A stretch of 64,000 nt of DNA from assembly GCA_027014115.1 (NCBI GenBank), contig JALWEJ010000042.1, positions 62,001 to 126,000 on the forward strand. The letters run 5' to 3'. The stretch's first letter is position 1. Every line of letters begins with the position of its first letter. A program made the position numbers and the translations under genes. The stretch is from Desulfurellales bacterium (GTDB lineage: Bacteria > Campylobacterota_A > Desulfurellia > Desulfurellales > Hippeaceae). Below the pieces are notes generated by a model. The model was not told the origin of the DNA. It searched no databases and was given only the letters and a program-made list of their open reading frames with translations. Positions 24,780-34,251 of the stretch are shown one piece after another.

Positions 24780-25547
24780 CTATTTGTAAGACCACGGTAT
24801 GCAGTCTTTTTGACTTATTTTAATTTTTATATCCCCAATCTCTTTTTTTAAAACATCAGCCATAATATATTTTGCATATTTTTCCGTGTGAAAATGGGTC
24901 GCATCTGCAATATTAATTCCACTTTCTTTTGCATAAAATGCCGTATGGTGTTTTAAATCACCTGTTAGAAACAGGTCAAACTCTTCGTTAAGCAGTTCAT
25001 AGACCATATCAGCACAACTTCCGGTGCAGACGGCTATTCTGTTTATGGGTTTATTGCTGCCCTTAACATATTTTATACATTCAATATCAAGCTTTTCCTT
25101 TATGTACAATACGGTATCTTCAATGCTCAATTCTTGAGGCAGTCTGCCTATTCTTAAAGGTGGATGCTTTTCTATTATGCTGATATCGGACAGATTGAGC
25201 AGCTTGCATACATAATCATTTAATCCGCCTTCTGCAGTATCGAGGTTTGTGTGAAATGCGTATATGCCTATACCGTGTTTTATGGCTTTGTGTACAACGT
25301 TGTACGGATAAAAGTTGTTGTATAATTTCTTTGTTGATGAAAAAATCAAAGGGTGGTGGGCTATAATGAGATTACAACCGTTTTCTGCTGCTTCATTTAC
25401 TGTTGCTGTTCCTACATCAAGAGACAGCAAAACACCTTTTATGGAACTGTCTTCGGGAGAGATTTGAAGGCCTGAGTTATCCCAGCCTTCTTGAAGGGAT
25501 AAGGGAAAATATGCTTCAAGAACTTTAACTACTTTAGTAACAACCAT
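24780..25547 (-). CDS. Nif3-like dinuclear metal centre protein
   Basis: A 255-residue member of the Nif3/YbgI/DUF34 family, which forms hexameric rings with a two-metal site. The ligands are in IIAHHPLIF (about residue 64), AFHTNLDTAEGG (about 98) and DATHFHTEKYA near the C terminus. The family has been linked to GTP cyclohydrolase I-like or nucleotide-related chemistry but is officially of unknown function. The ATG lies 12 nt behind the tRNA 3' end and has no Shine-Dalgarno. It is followed by the zinc-ribbon coiled-coil gene and rnhA, a conserved neighbourhood. Confidence 0.9.
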   Translation of the reverse strand: MVVTKVVKVLEAYFPLSLQEGWDNSGLQISPEDSSIKGVLLSLDVGTATVNEAAENGCNLIIAHHPLIFSSTKKLYNNFYPYNVVHKAIKHGIGIYAFHTNLDTAEGGLNDYVCKLLNLSDISIIEKHPPLRIGRLPQELSIEDTVLYIKEKLDIECIKYVKGSNKPINRIAVCTGSCADMVYELLNEEFDLFLTGDLKHHTAFYAKESGINIADATHFHTEKYAKYIMADVLKKEIGDIKIKISQKDCIPWSYK

Positions 25548-25559
25548 TAATTAAAAAAT

Positions 25560-25636
25560 TGGTGGGCCCACCAGGACTCGAACCTGGGACCAACCGGTTA
25601 TGAGCCGGTGGCTCTAGCCAACTGAGCTATGGGCCC
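25560..25636 (-). tRNA. tRNA with CAT anticodon (elongator Met or lysidine-type Ile2)
   Basis: Acceptor GGGCCCA/TGGGCCC, D-arm TAGCTCAGTTGGCTAGAGC, anticodon stem ACCGG with loop CTCATAA, T-arm CAGGTTCGAGTCCTG, discriminator A and encoded CCA (25560-25562). The GGCTCATAACC loop context resembles Ile2 tRNAs that are modified by TilS, but elongator Met cannot be excluded by eye. It is not the initiator (normal first base pair, no 3-GC stem). Confidence 0.93.
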
Positions 25637-25659
25637 GCATCAAAACTAAAAGCAAGACA

Positions 25660-25687
25660 AATATACAAATTATTCAAACGATGTCAA
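25660..25687 (-). promoter_or_regulatory. Predicted promoter of tRNA(CAT)-nif3 unit
   Basis: On the minus strand a perfect TTGACA (25682-25687) and TATATT (25660-25665) with a 16-bp spacer. Transcription would start about 17 nt before the tRNA. Confidence 0.7.
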
Positions 25688-25704
25688 GATAAAATTTGAA
25701 GGCA

Positions 25705-25733
25705 TTGTGTTGTATCTATCTATATGCTATATG
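25705..25733 (+). promoter_or_regulatory. Weak candidate dnaE promoter
   Basis: TTGTGT (25705-25710) and TATATG (25728-25733), 17-bp spacer, would give a leader of about 80 nt. Another A/T-rich -10-like stretch lies nearer dnaE, at about 25791, without a clear -35. Confidence 0.25.
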
Positions 25734-25819
25734 CAATTTTAGAAATCTGTTTTTGTTTAAATTGCAAAATATTCATAATTTTGGTATTTGATATATAGTA
25801 AAAAGAAAGAGGTGTTTTT

Positions 25820-28800
25820 ATGTCTTTTGTTCATCTTCACAACCATTCCGAGTACAGCTTGTTAGATGGTGCAAGCAAGCTTAAAAATATGATAGAAAAA
25901 GCAAAAAACAACGGTATGAATGCTGTTGCGTTAACGGATCACGGCAATATGTTTGGAGCTATAGAGTTCTACAGATTGGCAAAGTCAAACGGTATAAAAC
26001 CTATATTGGGTTTTGAGGGCTACATTGCTCCCACGAACAGATTTGATAAGGAAACAAAAGGTAATTATCATATAACCCTACTTGCCGAAAATGAGCAGGG
26101 TTATAAAAATCTTATGAAACTTACAACCTTTTCGTATACCGAGGGTTTCTATTACAAACCGAGAATAGACAAAGAACTTTTGAGGAAGTACGCAGACGGA
26201 ATAATAGCAGGCAGTGCATGTCTTCACGGTGAGGTGCAGAGAAAGCTTTTGGCTGGAGACTATGATTCTGCAAAAAAGACAGTCTTGGAATACAAAGAGA
26301 TATTTGGTAAAGATAATTTTTTCATGGAGATTATGCGCCATGGACTTGACGATCAAAAGAGAATTGACGATGATATAGTAAAACTTGCCCAAGAGACCGA
26401 CACGCCTCTTGTTGCAACAAATGACTGCCACTATCTCAATAAACCTGATGCTGTTGCTCAAGATGCCCTTTTGTGTATTCAAACAAATCATTTGATAGAT
26501 GAAGAAAACAGAATGAAAATGGGGACACATGAATTTTACTTTAAAACAGAGGAAGAGATGCTTCAGATATTTGAATCAAACCCTGAATTTGTACAAAATT
26601 CTCAATATATAGCCGATATGTGTAATGTTGAACTTGAGCTTGGAAAACTCTCGCCGCCTCATTTTAAGACACCAAACGGATTGAGTGAGGAGGAGTATCT
26701 AAGGCAGCTTGCTTATGAAGGTCTTAAAAAAAGAAGTGAAGGTTTTAATGAACAAAGAATGGCATATTATGAGGATAGGCTGAAACTTGAGCTTGGCATA
26801 ATAGAGCAGATGGGGTTTCCGGGTTATTTTTTGATTGTTTGGGATTTTATAAACTATGCAAAAAAGAACGGAATTCCTGTTGGTCCGGGAAGGGGTTCTG
26901 CAGCAGGAAGCCTTGTTTCATACTCTTTGGGTATTACCGATATTGACCCTATAGAATATAAACTGCTGTTTGAACGTTTCTTAAACCCTGAACGTATAAC
27001 GATGCCTGATATTGATGTTGATTTCTGCGTTGAAAGAAGGGATGAGGTTATAAGTTATGTTAAGGAAAAATACGGAGAGTATAATGTAGCTCAGGTTATC
27101 ACTTTTGGAACAATGGCAGCAAAAGCTGTTGTTAGAGATGTTGCAAGAGTGCTTGGCTTTCCTTACAAAGAAGCAGACAGGATTGCTAAAATGATACCCG
27201 ATAAGGATAATCTTGATGAGGCGATAAAGGACAATCCGCAGCTGAAAAAAGAGATAGAAGAAAACGGAAAAGTAAAACAGCTCTTTGAAATATCCAAGAC
27301 GCTTGAGGGTGTGAAGCGCCACGCTTCAACACATGCAGCGGGTGTGGTAATTTCTGAAAACCCAATCTATGAACGATGTCCTATATACAAGCCGGCAGGA
27401 GAGGATGCCTTTGTCAGTCAGTTTTCAAAAGAGTATCTTGAGGATGTCGGTCTTATTAAATTTGACTTTTTGGGGCTTAGAAACCTTACAGTTATTGATA
27501 TTACAGTAAAATTGATAGGTGAAGATTTTGATATATCAAAAATACCGCTTGATGATAAGGAGACATTCAGCCTTTTACAAAAAGGCAATACACTTGGTGT
27601 TTTTCAGCTTGAATCTCAAGGGATGCAGAGGCTTATAGCCGATTTGAAACCTACCTGTTTTGAGGATTTGATAGCACTTGTTGCTTTGTATAGACCGGGT
27701 CCTCTTGGAAGCGGTATGGTTAATGATTTTATAGACAGAAAGCACGGTAAGCAAAAAATTGAATATCCATTGCTCGAACTTGAAGAAATACTCAAAGAGA
27801 CCTACGGTATAATACTTTATCAGGAGCAGGTTATGCAGATAGCAAGTAGGCTTGCAGGATACTCTTTAGGTGAAGCCGATATTCTAAGAAGGGCTATGGG
27901 TAAAAAGAAAAAAGAGGCTATGGAAGAACAGAGGACAATTTTTGTTGAAAGAAGCGTTAAACATAATATAGACAGGAAAAAGGCGGAATATATATTTGAT
28001 TTGATGGCAAAATTTGCAGAGTACGGTTTTAATAAATCACATTCTGCAGCTTATGCATATGTTGCCTATCAGACTGCATATCTTAAAGCTCATTATAAAG
28101 AATATTTTCTCAGTGCTCTTTTGACAAGCGAGAAAAACAACACGGATAAGATTGCAAAATACATTGAGGAGTGCAACAGACTTAGGATAACGGTTTTACC
28201 GCCGGATATAAACGATAGTTTCCATGATTTTGCAGTTGCTGTAAATGGTGATAAAAAGGTTATTAGATTTGGTTTTGGAGCAATAAAAAATGTCGGCAGT
28301 GCAGCCATTGAAAACATTATAGCAGTTAGAGCGAAAGGGAGATTTGAGTCTGTTTTTGATTTCTTAAAAAGAGTTGATACAAGAAAAGTTAATAGAAAGG
28401 TTTTGGAAAGCTTAATAAAGAGCGGTTGTTTTGATTCTCTTCACAAAAACAGGGCGAGCCTGCTTGTATCTTTGGATAATCTTCTTGAATGGGCTAACAA
28501 AAAAGACAATAAACCCAAAAATATGCAGTCGCTTTTTGGTGTATCCGCAAAACAGGAATATATACTTCCGAAGCTTGAAGATGCAGAAATGATACAAGAA
28601 GCCGACATCTTAAAATACGAAAAGGAACTTCTCGGATTTTTTGTCAGTGCAAACCCTATAAATAAATACAGGCACATAATCGAAAGTATTACAACCGCAG
28701 CAAGTGATACATTATCAAAGACTATTACAGGCAGAGTTATTTTGGCAGGTATCCCGATAGCTTTAAGAAAGACAAAAACCAAAAAGAAAGACACAATGGC

Positions 28801-29221
28801 TTTTGTAAAATTTATGGATGATAAAGGTAGTTTTGAGGTTACTGTTTTTCCAAAACTTTATGAACAAAAAAAAGGTGTCTTGGATAGTGATTCTTTACTT
28901 GTTATTTACGGTAATATCGACACATCAACAGAAAAAGCAAGTATAATAGCACAAGACATATTAAAATTGGACGATATATATGAGCGAATAGATGAGGTGG
29001 AACTGTTTTTGGATGATTCAAAAATAAACAATCTAAAGAATATCAAAGAGACTGTTTCGATGTATAAAGGAAATAAGCCTCTTGTTATAAAATTTATGGA
29101 AAATGATAAACTCTACACCATAAAAACATTTTTTTCCGTCGAAGTTAATCAGATAATGTTAAATGCTTTATCCGGTATGGATATTAGAACAAGATTAAAT
29201 CTTGATAAGGAGATAGCTTAA
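25820..29221 (+). CDS. dnaE: DNA polymerase III alpha subunit
   Basis: Replicative DNA polymerase, 1133 residues, DnaE1 type. The N-terminal PHP domain starts with FVHLHNHSEYSLLDG and keeps many metal-binding residues. The polymerase active site is at PDIDVDF (Asp residues about 397-401), preceded by GPGRGSAAGSLV. The palm/finger SGMVNDFIDRKHG and the tandem HhH region follow. The C-terminal OB fold begins near residue 975. AGAGGTG precedes the ATG. The epimerase gene starts two bases after its stop. Confidence 0.98.
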   Translation: MSFVHLHNHSEYSLLDGASKLKNMIEKAKNNGMNAVALTDHGNMFGAIEFYRLAKSNGIKPILGFEGYIAPTNRFDKETKGNYHITLLAENEQGYKNLMKLTTFSYTEGFYYKPRIDKELLRKYADGIIAGSACLHGEVQRKLLAGDYDSAKKTVLEYKEIFGKDNFFMEIMRHGLDDQKRIDDDIVKLAQETDTPLVATNDCHYLNKPDAVAQDALLCIQTNHLIDEENRMKMGTHEFYFKTEEEMLQIFESNPEFVQNSQYIADMCNVELELGKLSPPHFKTPNGLSEEEYLRQLAYEGLKKRSEGFNEQRMAYYEDRLKLELGIIEQMGFPGYFLIVWDFINYAKKNGIPVGPGRGSAAGSLVSYSLGITDIDPIEYKLLFERFLNPERITMPDIDVDFCVERRDEVISYVKEKYGEYNVAQVITFGTMAAKAVVRDVARVLGFPYKEADRIAKMIPDKDNLDEAIKDNPQLKKEIEENGKVKQLFEISKTLEGVKRHASTHAAGVVISENPIYERCPIYKPAGEDAFVSQFSKEYLEDVGLIKFDFLGLRNLTVIDITVKLIGEDFDISKIPLDDKETFSLLQKGNTLGVFQLESQGMQRLIADLKPTCFEDLIALVALYRPGPLGSGMVNDFIDRKHGKQKIEYPLLELEEILKETYGIILYQEQVMQIASRLAGYSLGEADILRRAMGKKKKEAMEEQRTIFVERSVKHNIDRKKAEYIFDLMAKFAEYGFNKSHSAAYAYVAYQTAYLKAHYKEYFLSALLTSEKNNTDKIAKYIEECNRLRITVLPPDINDSFHDFAVAVNGDKKVIRFGFGAIKNVGSAAIENIIAVRAKGRFESVFDFLKRVDTRKVNRKVLESLIKSGCFDSLHKNRASLLVSLDNLLEWANKKDNKPKNMQSLFGVSAKQEYILPKLEDAEMIQEADILKYEKELLGFFVSANPINKYRHIIESITTAASDTLSKTITGRVILAGIPIALRKTKTKKKDTMAFVKFMDDKGSFEVTVFPKLYEQKKGVLDSDSLLVIYGNIDTSTEKASIIAQDILKLDDIYERIDEVELFLDDSKINNLKNIKETVSMYKGNKPLVIKFMENDKLYTIKTFFSVEVNQIMLNALSGMDIRTRLNLDKEIA

Positions 29222-29223
29222 TT

Positions 29224-30276
29224 ATGAAGATACTGCTGACAGGAGCTGCAGGCTTTATAGGTTTTCATACTGCAAAAAAGCTTATAAAAAGCGGATATGA
29301 GGTTGTGGGGTTGGATAATATAAATGACTACTATGATAAAAATCTAAAATACGGAAGGCTGAAAGAGCTGTATATAAAAAAAGAAGAGATAGAATATGCA
29401 AAAATTATTCAATCTGACAAATTAAAAGGTTTTAGCTTTGTTAAAATGAACCTTGAAGATAAAGATGGAATTTTTGGTCTGTTTGAAAAACATAAATTTG
29501 ACGGTGTTTGCCACCTTGCGGCACAAGCCGGTGTGAGATACTCGCTTGAAAACCCATATTCCTATATAGACAGTAATATTTACGGATTTTTGAACATACT
29601 TGAATCGTGCAGGCAGTTCGGTGTATCAAATCTGTCGTTTGCCAGTTCATCAAGTGTGTATGGACTTAATAAAAAACAGCCCTTTTCAGAACATGATTCA
29701 GTAGACCATCCTATAAGTCTATATGCTGCAACAAAAAAATCCAATGAACTAATGGCTCATACATACAGTCACCTGTTTGGATTAAGGACAACCGGTCTGA
29801 GGTTTTTTACGGTTTATGGTCCGTGGGGAAGACCGGATATGGCTCTGTTTAAGTTTGTAAAGAATATACTCGAGGATAAGCCTATAGATGTTTACAACTA
29901 TGGAAATATGCAGAGAGATTTTACATACATTGATGATATTGTTGAAGGTATTTTTAGAACAATAGAAAAACCTGCAGAAGAAAATAAAAATTTCAATGCC
30001 GAAAATCCAGATCCTGCAACATCTTTTTCTGCATACAGAATTTATAATATAGGCAACAACGCACCTGTTAAACTGCTTGATTTTATTAAAGCCATAGAAG
30101 ACAACTTGAAGAAGAAGGCAAAGCTGAATATGATGCCCATGCAGATGGGTGATGTGGCAAGTACTTATGCCAATATATCGGAATTATCCGAAGATTTTGG
30201 GTATAAACCTAAGACACCTGTTGAAGTAGGAGTTAATAAATTTATCGCTTGGTTTAGAGAATTTTATAATATTTAA
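29224..30276 (+). CDS. NAD-dependent epimerase, UDP-glucuronate 4-epimerase-like
   Basis: A 350-residue extended short-chain dehydrogenase. The NAD-binding GAAGFIGFH is at residues 7-15, the Ser/Tyr/Lys triad is in FASSSSVYG and SLYAATKKSN, and FFTVYGPWGRPDMA is characteristic of the CapI/UDP-glucuronate 4-epimerase group. The product would be UDP-galacturonate for surface polysaccharide. No polysaccharide cluster surrounds it; it is probably co-transcribed with dnaE. Assignment to the exact sugar is moderately sure. Confidence 0.88.
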   Translation: MKILLTGAAGFIGFHTAKKLIKSGYEVVGLDNINDYYDKNLKYGRLKELYIKKEEIEYAKIIQSDKLKGFSFVKMNLEDKDGIFGLFEKHKFDGVCHLAAQAGVRYSLENPYSYIDSNIYGFLNILESCRQFGVSNLSFASSSSVYGLNKKQPFSEHDSVDHPISLYAATKKSNELMAHTYSHLFGLRTTGLRFFTVYGPWGRPDMALFKFVKNILEDKPIDVYNYGNMQRDFTYIDDIVEGIFRTIEKPAEENKNFNAENPDPATSFSAYRIYNIGNNAPVKLLDFIKAIEDNLKKKAKLNMMPMQMGDVASTYANISELSEDFGYKPKTPVEVGVNKFIAWFREFYNI

Positions 30277-30282
30277 TAAAGC

Positions 30283-30311
30283 TTGACAAAAATTTATTTT
30301 TCGAATAAAGT
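30283..30311 (+). promoter_or_regulatory. Predicted promoter of branched-chain amino acid transport operon
   Basis: Perfect TTGACA (30283-30288) and TAAAGT (30306-30311) with a 17-bp spacer, giving a short leader with GGGAGG before the binding-protein gene. Confidence 0.6.
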
Positions 30312-30339
30312 TTTTCAAATTTATGTTGGGAGGTGTTGT

Positions 30340-31467
30340 ATGAAAAAGTTGTTGAACATCTTGGCAGTTATGATTGCAGCGTTGATGTTTATGTCAACAG
30401 GCAGTTTTGCCAAGGAGGTAAAAGTTGGTGTTGTATGGCCAATGACAGGGCCTATTGCTTCTTTTGGTCAGATGGCATGGAAGGGTGCACAGATTGCTCA
30501 GGCTATGGCTCCAAAGACAAAGGATGGAGCAACCATAAAGCTTATTCTTTTGGATAACAAAGGTGATAAGGTTGAAACAGCAAATGCTGTTAGTAGATTG
30601 ATTACAAAGAATCATGTTAAGGCAATAATCGGTGCTATAGCAAGCGGAAATACACTTGCTGCTGCTCCAATAGCAGAGAAAAACCACATTCCGCTGCTTT
30701 CATCATCTGCTACAAATCCTCTTGTAACAAAGGGTAAAGAGTATGTTTCAAGGGTATGTTTTATTGATCCATTCCAGGGAACTGTGGCAGCAAAATATGC
30801 TATTAATAACCTGCATGCAAAAACAGCTGCAATAGTTGTTGATATTGCTCAGGATTACTCTGTTGGTTTGGCAAAGTTCTTTGTTGAAAGCTTTAAAAAA
30901 ATGGGTGGAAAGATAGTTGCAAAAACATTTGTTCAGACGGGAGACCAGGATTTTTCAGCACAAATTTCAGCAATTAAAGCAAAAAATCCGGATTTAATCT
31001 ATATGCCTACATATTATCAGGAAGCTGCACTTTTTGCCAGACAGGCAAGACAGTTTGGTTTGAATCAGGTTATAATGGGCGGAGACGGACTTGAATCTGA
31101 TGCTTTGTTGAAGGTTGGCGGAAAGGCTGTTGAGGGCGTAACATTTACAACGCACTATGATCCGAAAGCTACAGCAAGCAAGGTCGGAAAAGAGTTCTTA
31201 AAGAAATTTAAAGCAAAATACAAAGTTGACCCTGACGCTATGGCTGCATTGGGAGCTGATGCATATCTTGTTATGGTTAATGCGATAAATAGAGCAGGTG
31301 GCTCAAACGCAAGCAGTGAGGCCATAAACAAGGCAATCAGGTCAACAAAGAATTTCCACGGTATTACAGGTGTTCTTACTCTTGTAAATGGTGATGCTGT
31401 TAAGAGTGCTGTTGTGAGGAAGGTAAAAGACGGTAAATTTGTATATGTTACAACAGTTAACCCCTAA
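30340..31467 (+). CDS. livJ: Branched-chain amino acid ABC transporter, substrate-binding protein
   Basis: A periplasmic solute receptor (375 residues) of the LivJ/LivK class I fold. Residues 1-24 are a Sec signal peptide with the likely cleavage site SFA-K. The mature part starts KVGVVWPMTGPIASFG, typical of the family, with SSATNP and GGDGLES later. The start is ATG 30340, set by GGGAGG eight bases before it. The frame upstream contains only promoter sequence. Substrate is probably Leu/Ile/Val, but related proteins bind amides or other amino acids. Confidence 0.93.
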   Translation: MKKLLNILAVMIAALMFMSTGSFAKEVKVGVVWPMTGPIASFGQMAWKGAQIAQAMAPKTKDGATIKLILLDNKGDKVETANAVSRLITKNHVKAIIGAIASGNTLAAAPIAEKNHIPLLSSSATNPLVTKGKEYVSRVCFIDPFQGTVAAKYAINNLHAKTAAIVVDIAQDYSVGLAKFFVESFKKMGGKIVAKTFVQTGDQDFSAQISAIKAKNPDLIYMPTYYQEAALFARQARQFGLNQVIMGGDGLESDALLKVGGKAVEGVTFTTHYDPKATASKVGKEFLKKFKAKYKVDPDAMAALGADAYLVMVNAINRAGGSNASSEAINKAIRSTKNFHGITGVLTLVNGDAVKSAVVRKVKDGKFVYVTTVNP

Positions 31468-31480
31468 TGAAATCTTCATG

Positions 31481-31507
31481 GGCAGGCTTTTTAGCCTGCC
31501 TTTTTTT
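31481..31507 (+). terminator. Intrinsic terminator between livJ and livH
   Basis: GGCAGGCT (31481-31488) and AGCCTGCC (31493-31500) form an 8-bp GC-rich stem with a 4-nt loop, followed by seven T. It lies inside the operon, so it probably acts as partial terminator giving more binding protein than membrane components. Confidence 0.85.
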
Positions 31508-31542
31508 AATTTAAAAATCAAAAAAACAAAAAAGAGAGAAAA

Positions 31543-32439
31543 ATGAACCTAACAATAGTTTTACAACAGTTGTTTAACGGACTTGCCCTGGGCAGTCTTT
31601 ATGGTTTGATAGCTATTGGTTATACAATGGTGTATGGAGTGATTCGTTTAATTAACTTTGCACACGGCGACATTATGATGGTTGGCACATATGTTGCCAT
31701 TCTGTCCGGTTCTGCTTTATTTCTTCCTTGGTGGGCTGCTTTTATTTTTACCATTCTTGCTACGGCACTTGTAGGTGTTTTGATTGATAAGGTTGCCTAC
31801 AAACCTTTAAGAAATGCAAGCAGGATTTCAAGTTTAATTACGGCAATCGGCGTATCATTCTTTTTGGAGAATCTGTTTTTGGTAATATTCGGTGGTGTTC
31901 CTAAGGCTTTTCCTGTGCCTGCAGTATTTTCAGGAGTTTTGCATGAAGGCGGAGTTATTTTGCCTGTGATATCCATTTTTGTACCATTGGTTGCTTTGGT
32001 CTTCTTGGCTATACTTATGTATATTTTGCGTAATACCAAATACGGTATTGCGATGAGAGCACTGTCTTTGGATATGGAAACAACAAGATTAATGGGTGCA
32101 AATGTGGATGCTATAATATCTTTCGTTTTTGCTATTGGTTCGGCTTTGGCTGCAGCAGGTGGAATATTTTGGGCTTTAAAATATCCATCAATTAACCCGC
32201 TTATGGGTATTATGCCTGGATTAAAGGCTTTTGCAGCTGCCGTATTGGGTGGTATAGGCTCAGTTCCAGGTGCTGCCTTGGGAGGATTTATTATTGGTAT
32301 TATAGAAGTTTTGGCTGTTGCCATATTTCCGCCATTGGCAGGCTATAAAGATGCATTTGCCTTTCTTTTGTTGATTTTTGTTCTTCTGTTTAAACCTACG
32401 GGTATAATGGGAGAGGATCTGGAAAGGGGGCGCTTTTAA
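31543..32439 (+). CDS. livH: Branched-chain amino acid ABC permease LivH
   Basis: Inner-membrane permease of 298 residues with about eight hydrophobic helices. Starts with QQLFNGLALGSLYGLIAIGYTM-type sequence and carries RLMGANVD and the conserved GMMPGLKAF-like block here as GIMPGLKAFAAAVLGGIGS, the EAA-type loop contacting the ATPases. The 298-residue length is normal. Weak Shine-Dalgarno AGAGAG. The partner permease begins four bases after its stop. Confidence 0.95.
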   Translation: MNLTIVLQQLFNGLALGSLYGLIAIGYTMVYGVIRLINFAHGDIMMVGTYVAILSGSALFLPWWAAFIFTILATALVGVLIDKVAYKPLRNASRISSLITAIGVSFFLENLFLVIFGGVPKAFPVPAVFSGVLHEGGVILPVISIFVPLVALVFLAILMYILRNTKYGIAMRALSLDMETTRLMGANVDAIISFVFAIGSALAAAGGIFWALKYPSINPLMGIMPGLKAFAAAVLGGIGSVPGAALGGFIIGIIEVLAVAIFPPLAGYKDAFAFLLLIFVLLFKPTGIMGEDLERGRF

Positions 32440-32443
32440 GAAA

Positions 32444-33484
32444 ATGAAAAGAAATCAAATTTTAACAATAGGCTCTATTGTTCTTTTGTTCTTGTTTATA
32501 GGGTATGCAAACGGACATTTAAATGCCTATTATATAAGGATTTTAAACAATACTGCTATATTTTTGATGTTTGCTGCAAGCTATAACTTAATAAACGGTG
32601 TAACAGGACAGTTTTCTCTTGAACCTAACGGATTTGCGGCAATTGGGGCATACACTGCGGCAATATTGACACTAACACCTGCCCAGAAAGAGGCTATGTT
32701 TATCATTACGCCTATGGTACCTTGGCTGCAGCATATTCATATGTCCTTTTTTCCGGCTTTGATTGTTGCTGGTATTGTTACCGCAATGGTAGGATTTATA
32801 CTCGGATTTCCTGTTTTTAGGGTTAGAGGCGATTATTTGGCTATAGTTACTCTTGGTTTTGGTTTGACAATAAGGGTTGTATCGAACAATACAATGTCTA
32901 TAACAAACGGTCCGCTTGGATTGAAGGGTATAGCAAACTATACCAATCTCTGGTGGAGTTGGGGATTTGCCATTGCTGCAATGATTGTTATTATGCGCTT
33001 GATAAATTCCGAATTTGGAAGAGCTATGAAGGCTATTAGAGATGACGAGGATGCAGCTATTGCAATGGGTATAAACACATTTAAAATTAAGATGATAGCT
33101 TTTGTTACGAGTGCATTTTTTGAAGGTATTGCAGGAGGGCTTCTTGCACATCTTATCACTACCATATCCCCTACGCTGTTTACATTTTTCTTGACATTTA
33201 ACTTGCTTATTATAATTGTTATCGGTGGATTAGGCAGTATGACAGGAACTGCTATAGCTACCGTTTTGGTTGTGTGGGGTTCTGAGTGGCTTAGAATTGT
33301 GGAACAGCCGATGCACATATTTTCTTTAACCATACCCGGTATTCCCGGCATGAGAATGGTTATTTTCTCTATTTTGCTGATAATCATAATGATATTTGCA
33401 CGAGAGGGTATTATGGGTCAAAAGGAGTTTTCTTGGGATAGCTTGTTTAAACTATTTAAGACTAAAAAAGTGGCTAATAAATGA
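32444..33484 (+). CDS. livM: Branched-chain amino acid ABC permease LivM
   Basis: Second permease subunit, 346 residues with about nine to ten helices. Contains the family blocks NGVTGQFSLEPNGFAAIG, FRVRGDYLAIVTLGFG and RDDEDAAIAMGINTFKIK. The C terminus is a short charged tail. The stop overlaps the livG ATG (ATGA). It works as heterodimer with LivH. Confidence 0.95.
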   Translation: MKRNQILTIGSIVLLFLFIGYANGHLNAYYIRILNNTAIFLMFAASYNLINGVTGQFSLEPNGFAAIGAYTAAILTLTPAQKEAMFIITPMVPWLQHIHMSFFPALIVAGIVTAMVGFILGFPVFRVRGDYLAIVTLGFGLTIRVVSNNTMSITNGPLGLKGIANYTNLWWSWGFAIAAMIVIMRLINSEFGRAMKAIRDDEDAAIAMGINTFKIKMIAFVTSAFFEGIAGGLLAHLITTISPTLFTFFLTFNLLIIIVIGGLGSMTGTAIATVLVVWGSEWLRIVEQPMHIFSLTIPGIPGMRMVIFSILLIIIMIFAREGIMGQKEFSWDSLFKLFKTKKVANK

Positions 33485-34251
33485 ATACAGTATTAAAATG
33501 TAACAAGATGACCATGAGGTTTGGCGGTCTTACGGCTGTCAATGAATTTTCCGTTGAAATTCCCGAAAAAGAGATTTTTGGATTAATCGGACCAAACGGT
33601 GCTGGAAAAACTACTGTTTTCAATATGATAACAGGCAATCTTCAGCCAACTTCCGGTATGATATATTTTTATGATAAGCCCATAGTCGGTTTAAAACCTT
33701 ATCAAATAGTTTCTTTGGGCATGGCAAGAACATTTCAAAATATTAGGCTATTCACCAATCTTTCCGTATTAGAAAATGTATTAACTGGGTTTCATCATAA
33801 ATTAAAATACAATCTTTTTGATACTATACTGAGGATGCCAAAGTTCAGTAAGAACGAAAAGATAATGGTAGATATGGCTATGGAATTACTTGAAAGTGTT
33901 AACTTGAAAGATAAGGCAGACTTTAAGGCAAGTGAACTGCCATACGGAGATAGAAGAAAGGTTGAGATAGCCAGGGCTTTGGCAACAGGTCCGAAAATGC
34001 TTCTTTTGGATGAACCGGCTGCAGGCATGAATCCTCAAGAGACTCTTTCCCTTATGTATTTTATTGAAGAAATAAGAGAAAAGTTTGATTTGACGGTTCT
34101 TTTAATTGAACATGATATGAAATTTGTTATGAGCTTATGCAAAAGGATTGCAGTACTGGATCACGGTGTTAAAATTGCCGAAGGTAAACCTGAAGAGGTT
34201 CAGAAAAACCCCGATGTCATAAGGGCCTATTTAGGAGATATTAATGCTTAA
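33481..34251 (+). CDS. livG: Branched-chain amino acid ABC transporter ATPase LivG
   Basis: Cytoplasmic ABC ATPase, 256 residues. Walker A GPNGAGKTT (about 37-45), Q-loop region RTFQNIRLF, a signature motif degenerated to LPYGDRRKVEIARAL as is usual in LivG, Walker B LLLDEPAAGMNP, and the H-loop in LIEHDMKFV. The C-terminal extension (PEEVQKNPDVIRAYLG) is typical. Overlaps livM by 4 bases and livF by 8. Confidence 0.96.
   Translation: MNTVLKCNKMTMRFGGLTAVNEFSVEIPEKEIFGLIGPNGAGKTTVFNMITGNLQPTSGMIYFYDKPIVGLKPYQIVSLGMARTFQNIRLFTNLSVLENVLTGFHHKLKYNLFDTILRMPKFSKNEKIMVDMAMELLESVNLKDKADFKASELPYGDRRKVEIARALATGPKMLLLDEPAAGMNPQETLSLMYFIEEIREKFDLTVLLIEHDMKFVMSLCKRIAVLDHGVKIAEGKPEEVQKNPDVIRAYLGDINA

Noticed and set aside
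26078-26530. 150-codon minus-strand frame inside dnaE
   Set aside because: Antisense to the conserved PHP domain; no promoter or ribosome site.
31797-32324. 175-codon minus-strand frame opposite livH
   Set aside because: Antisense shadow of a clear permease gene; composition reflects the complement of hydrophobic codons, no Shine-Dalgarno.
32672-33151. 159-codon minus-strand frame opposite livM
   Set aside because: Shadow frame rich in Asn, Ser and Cys; no family features.
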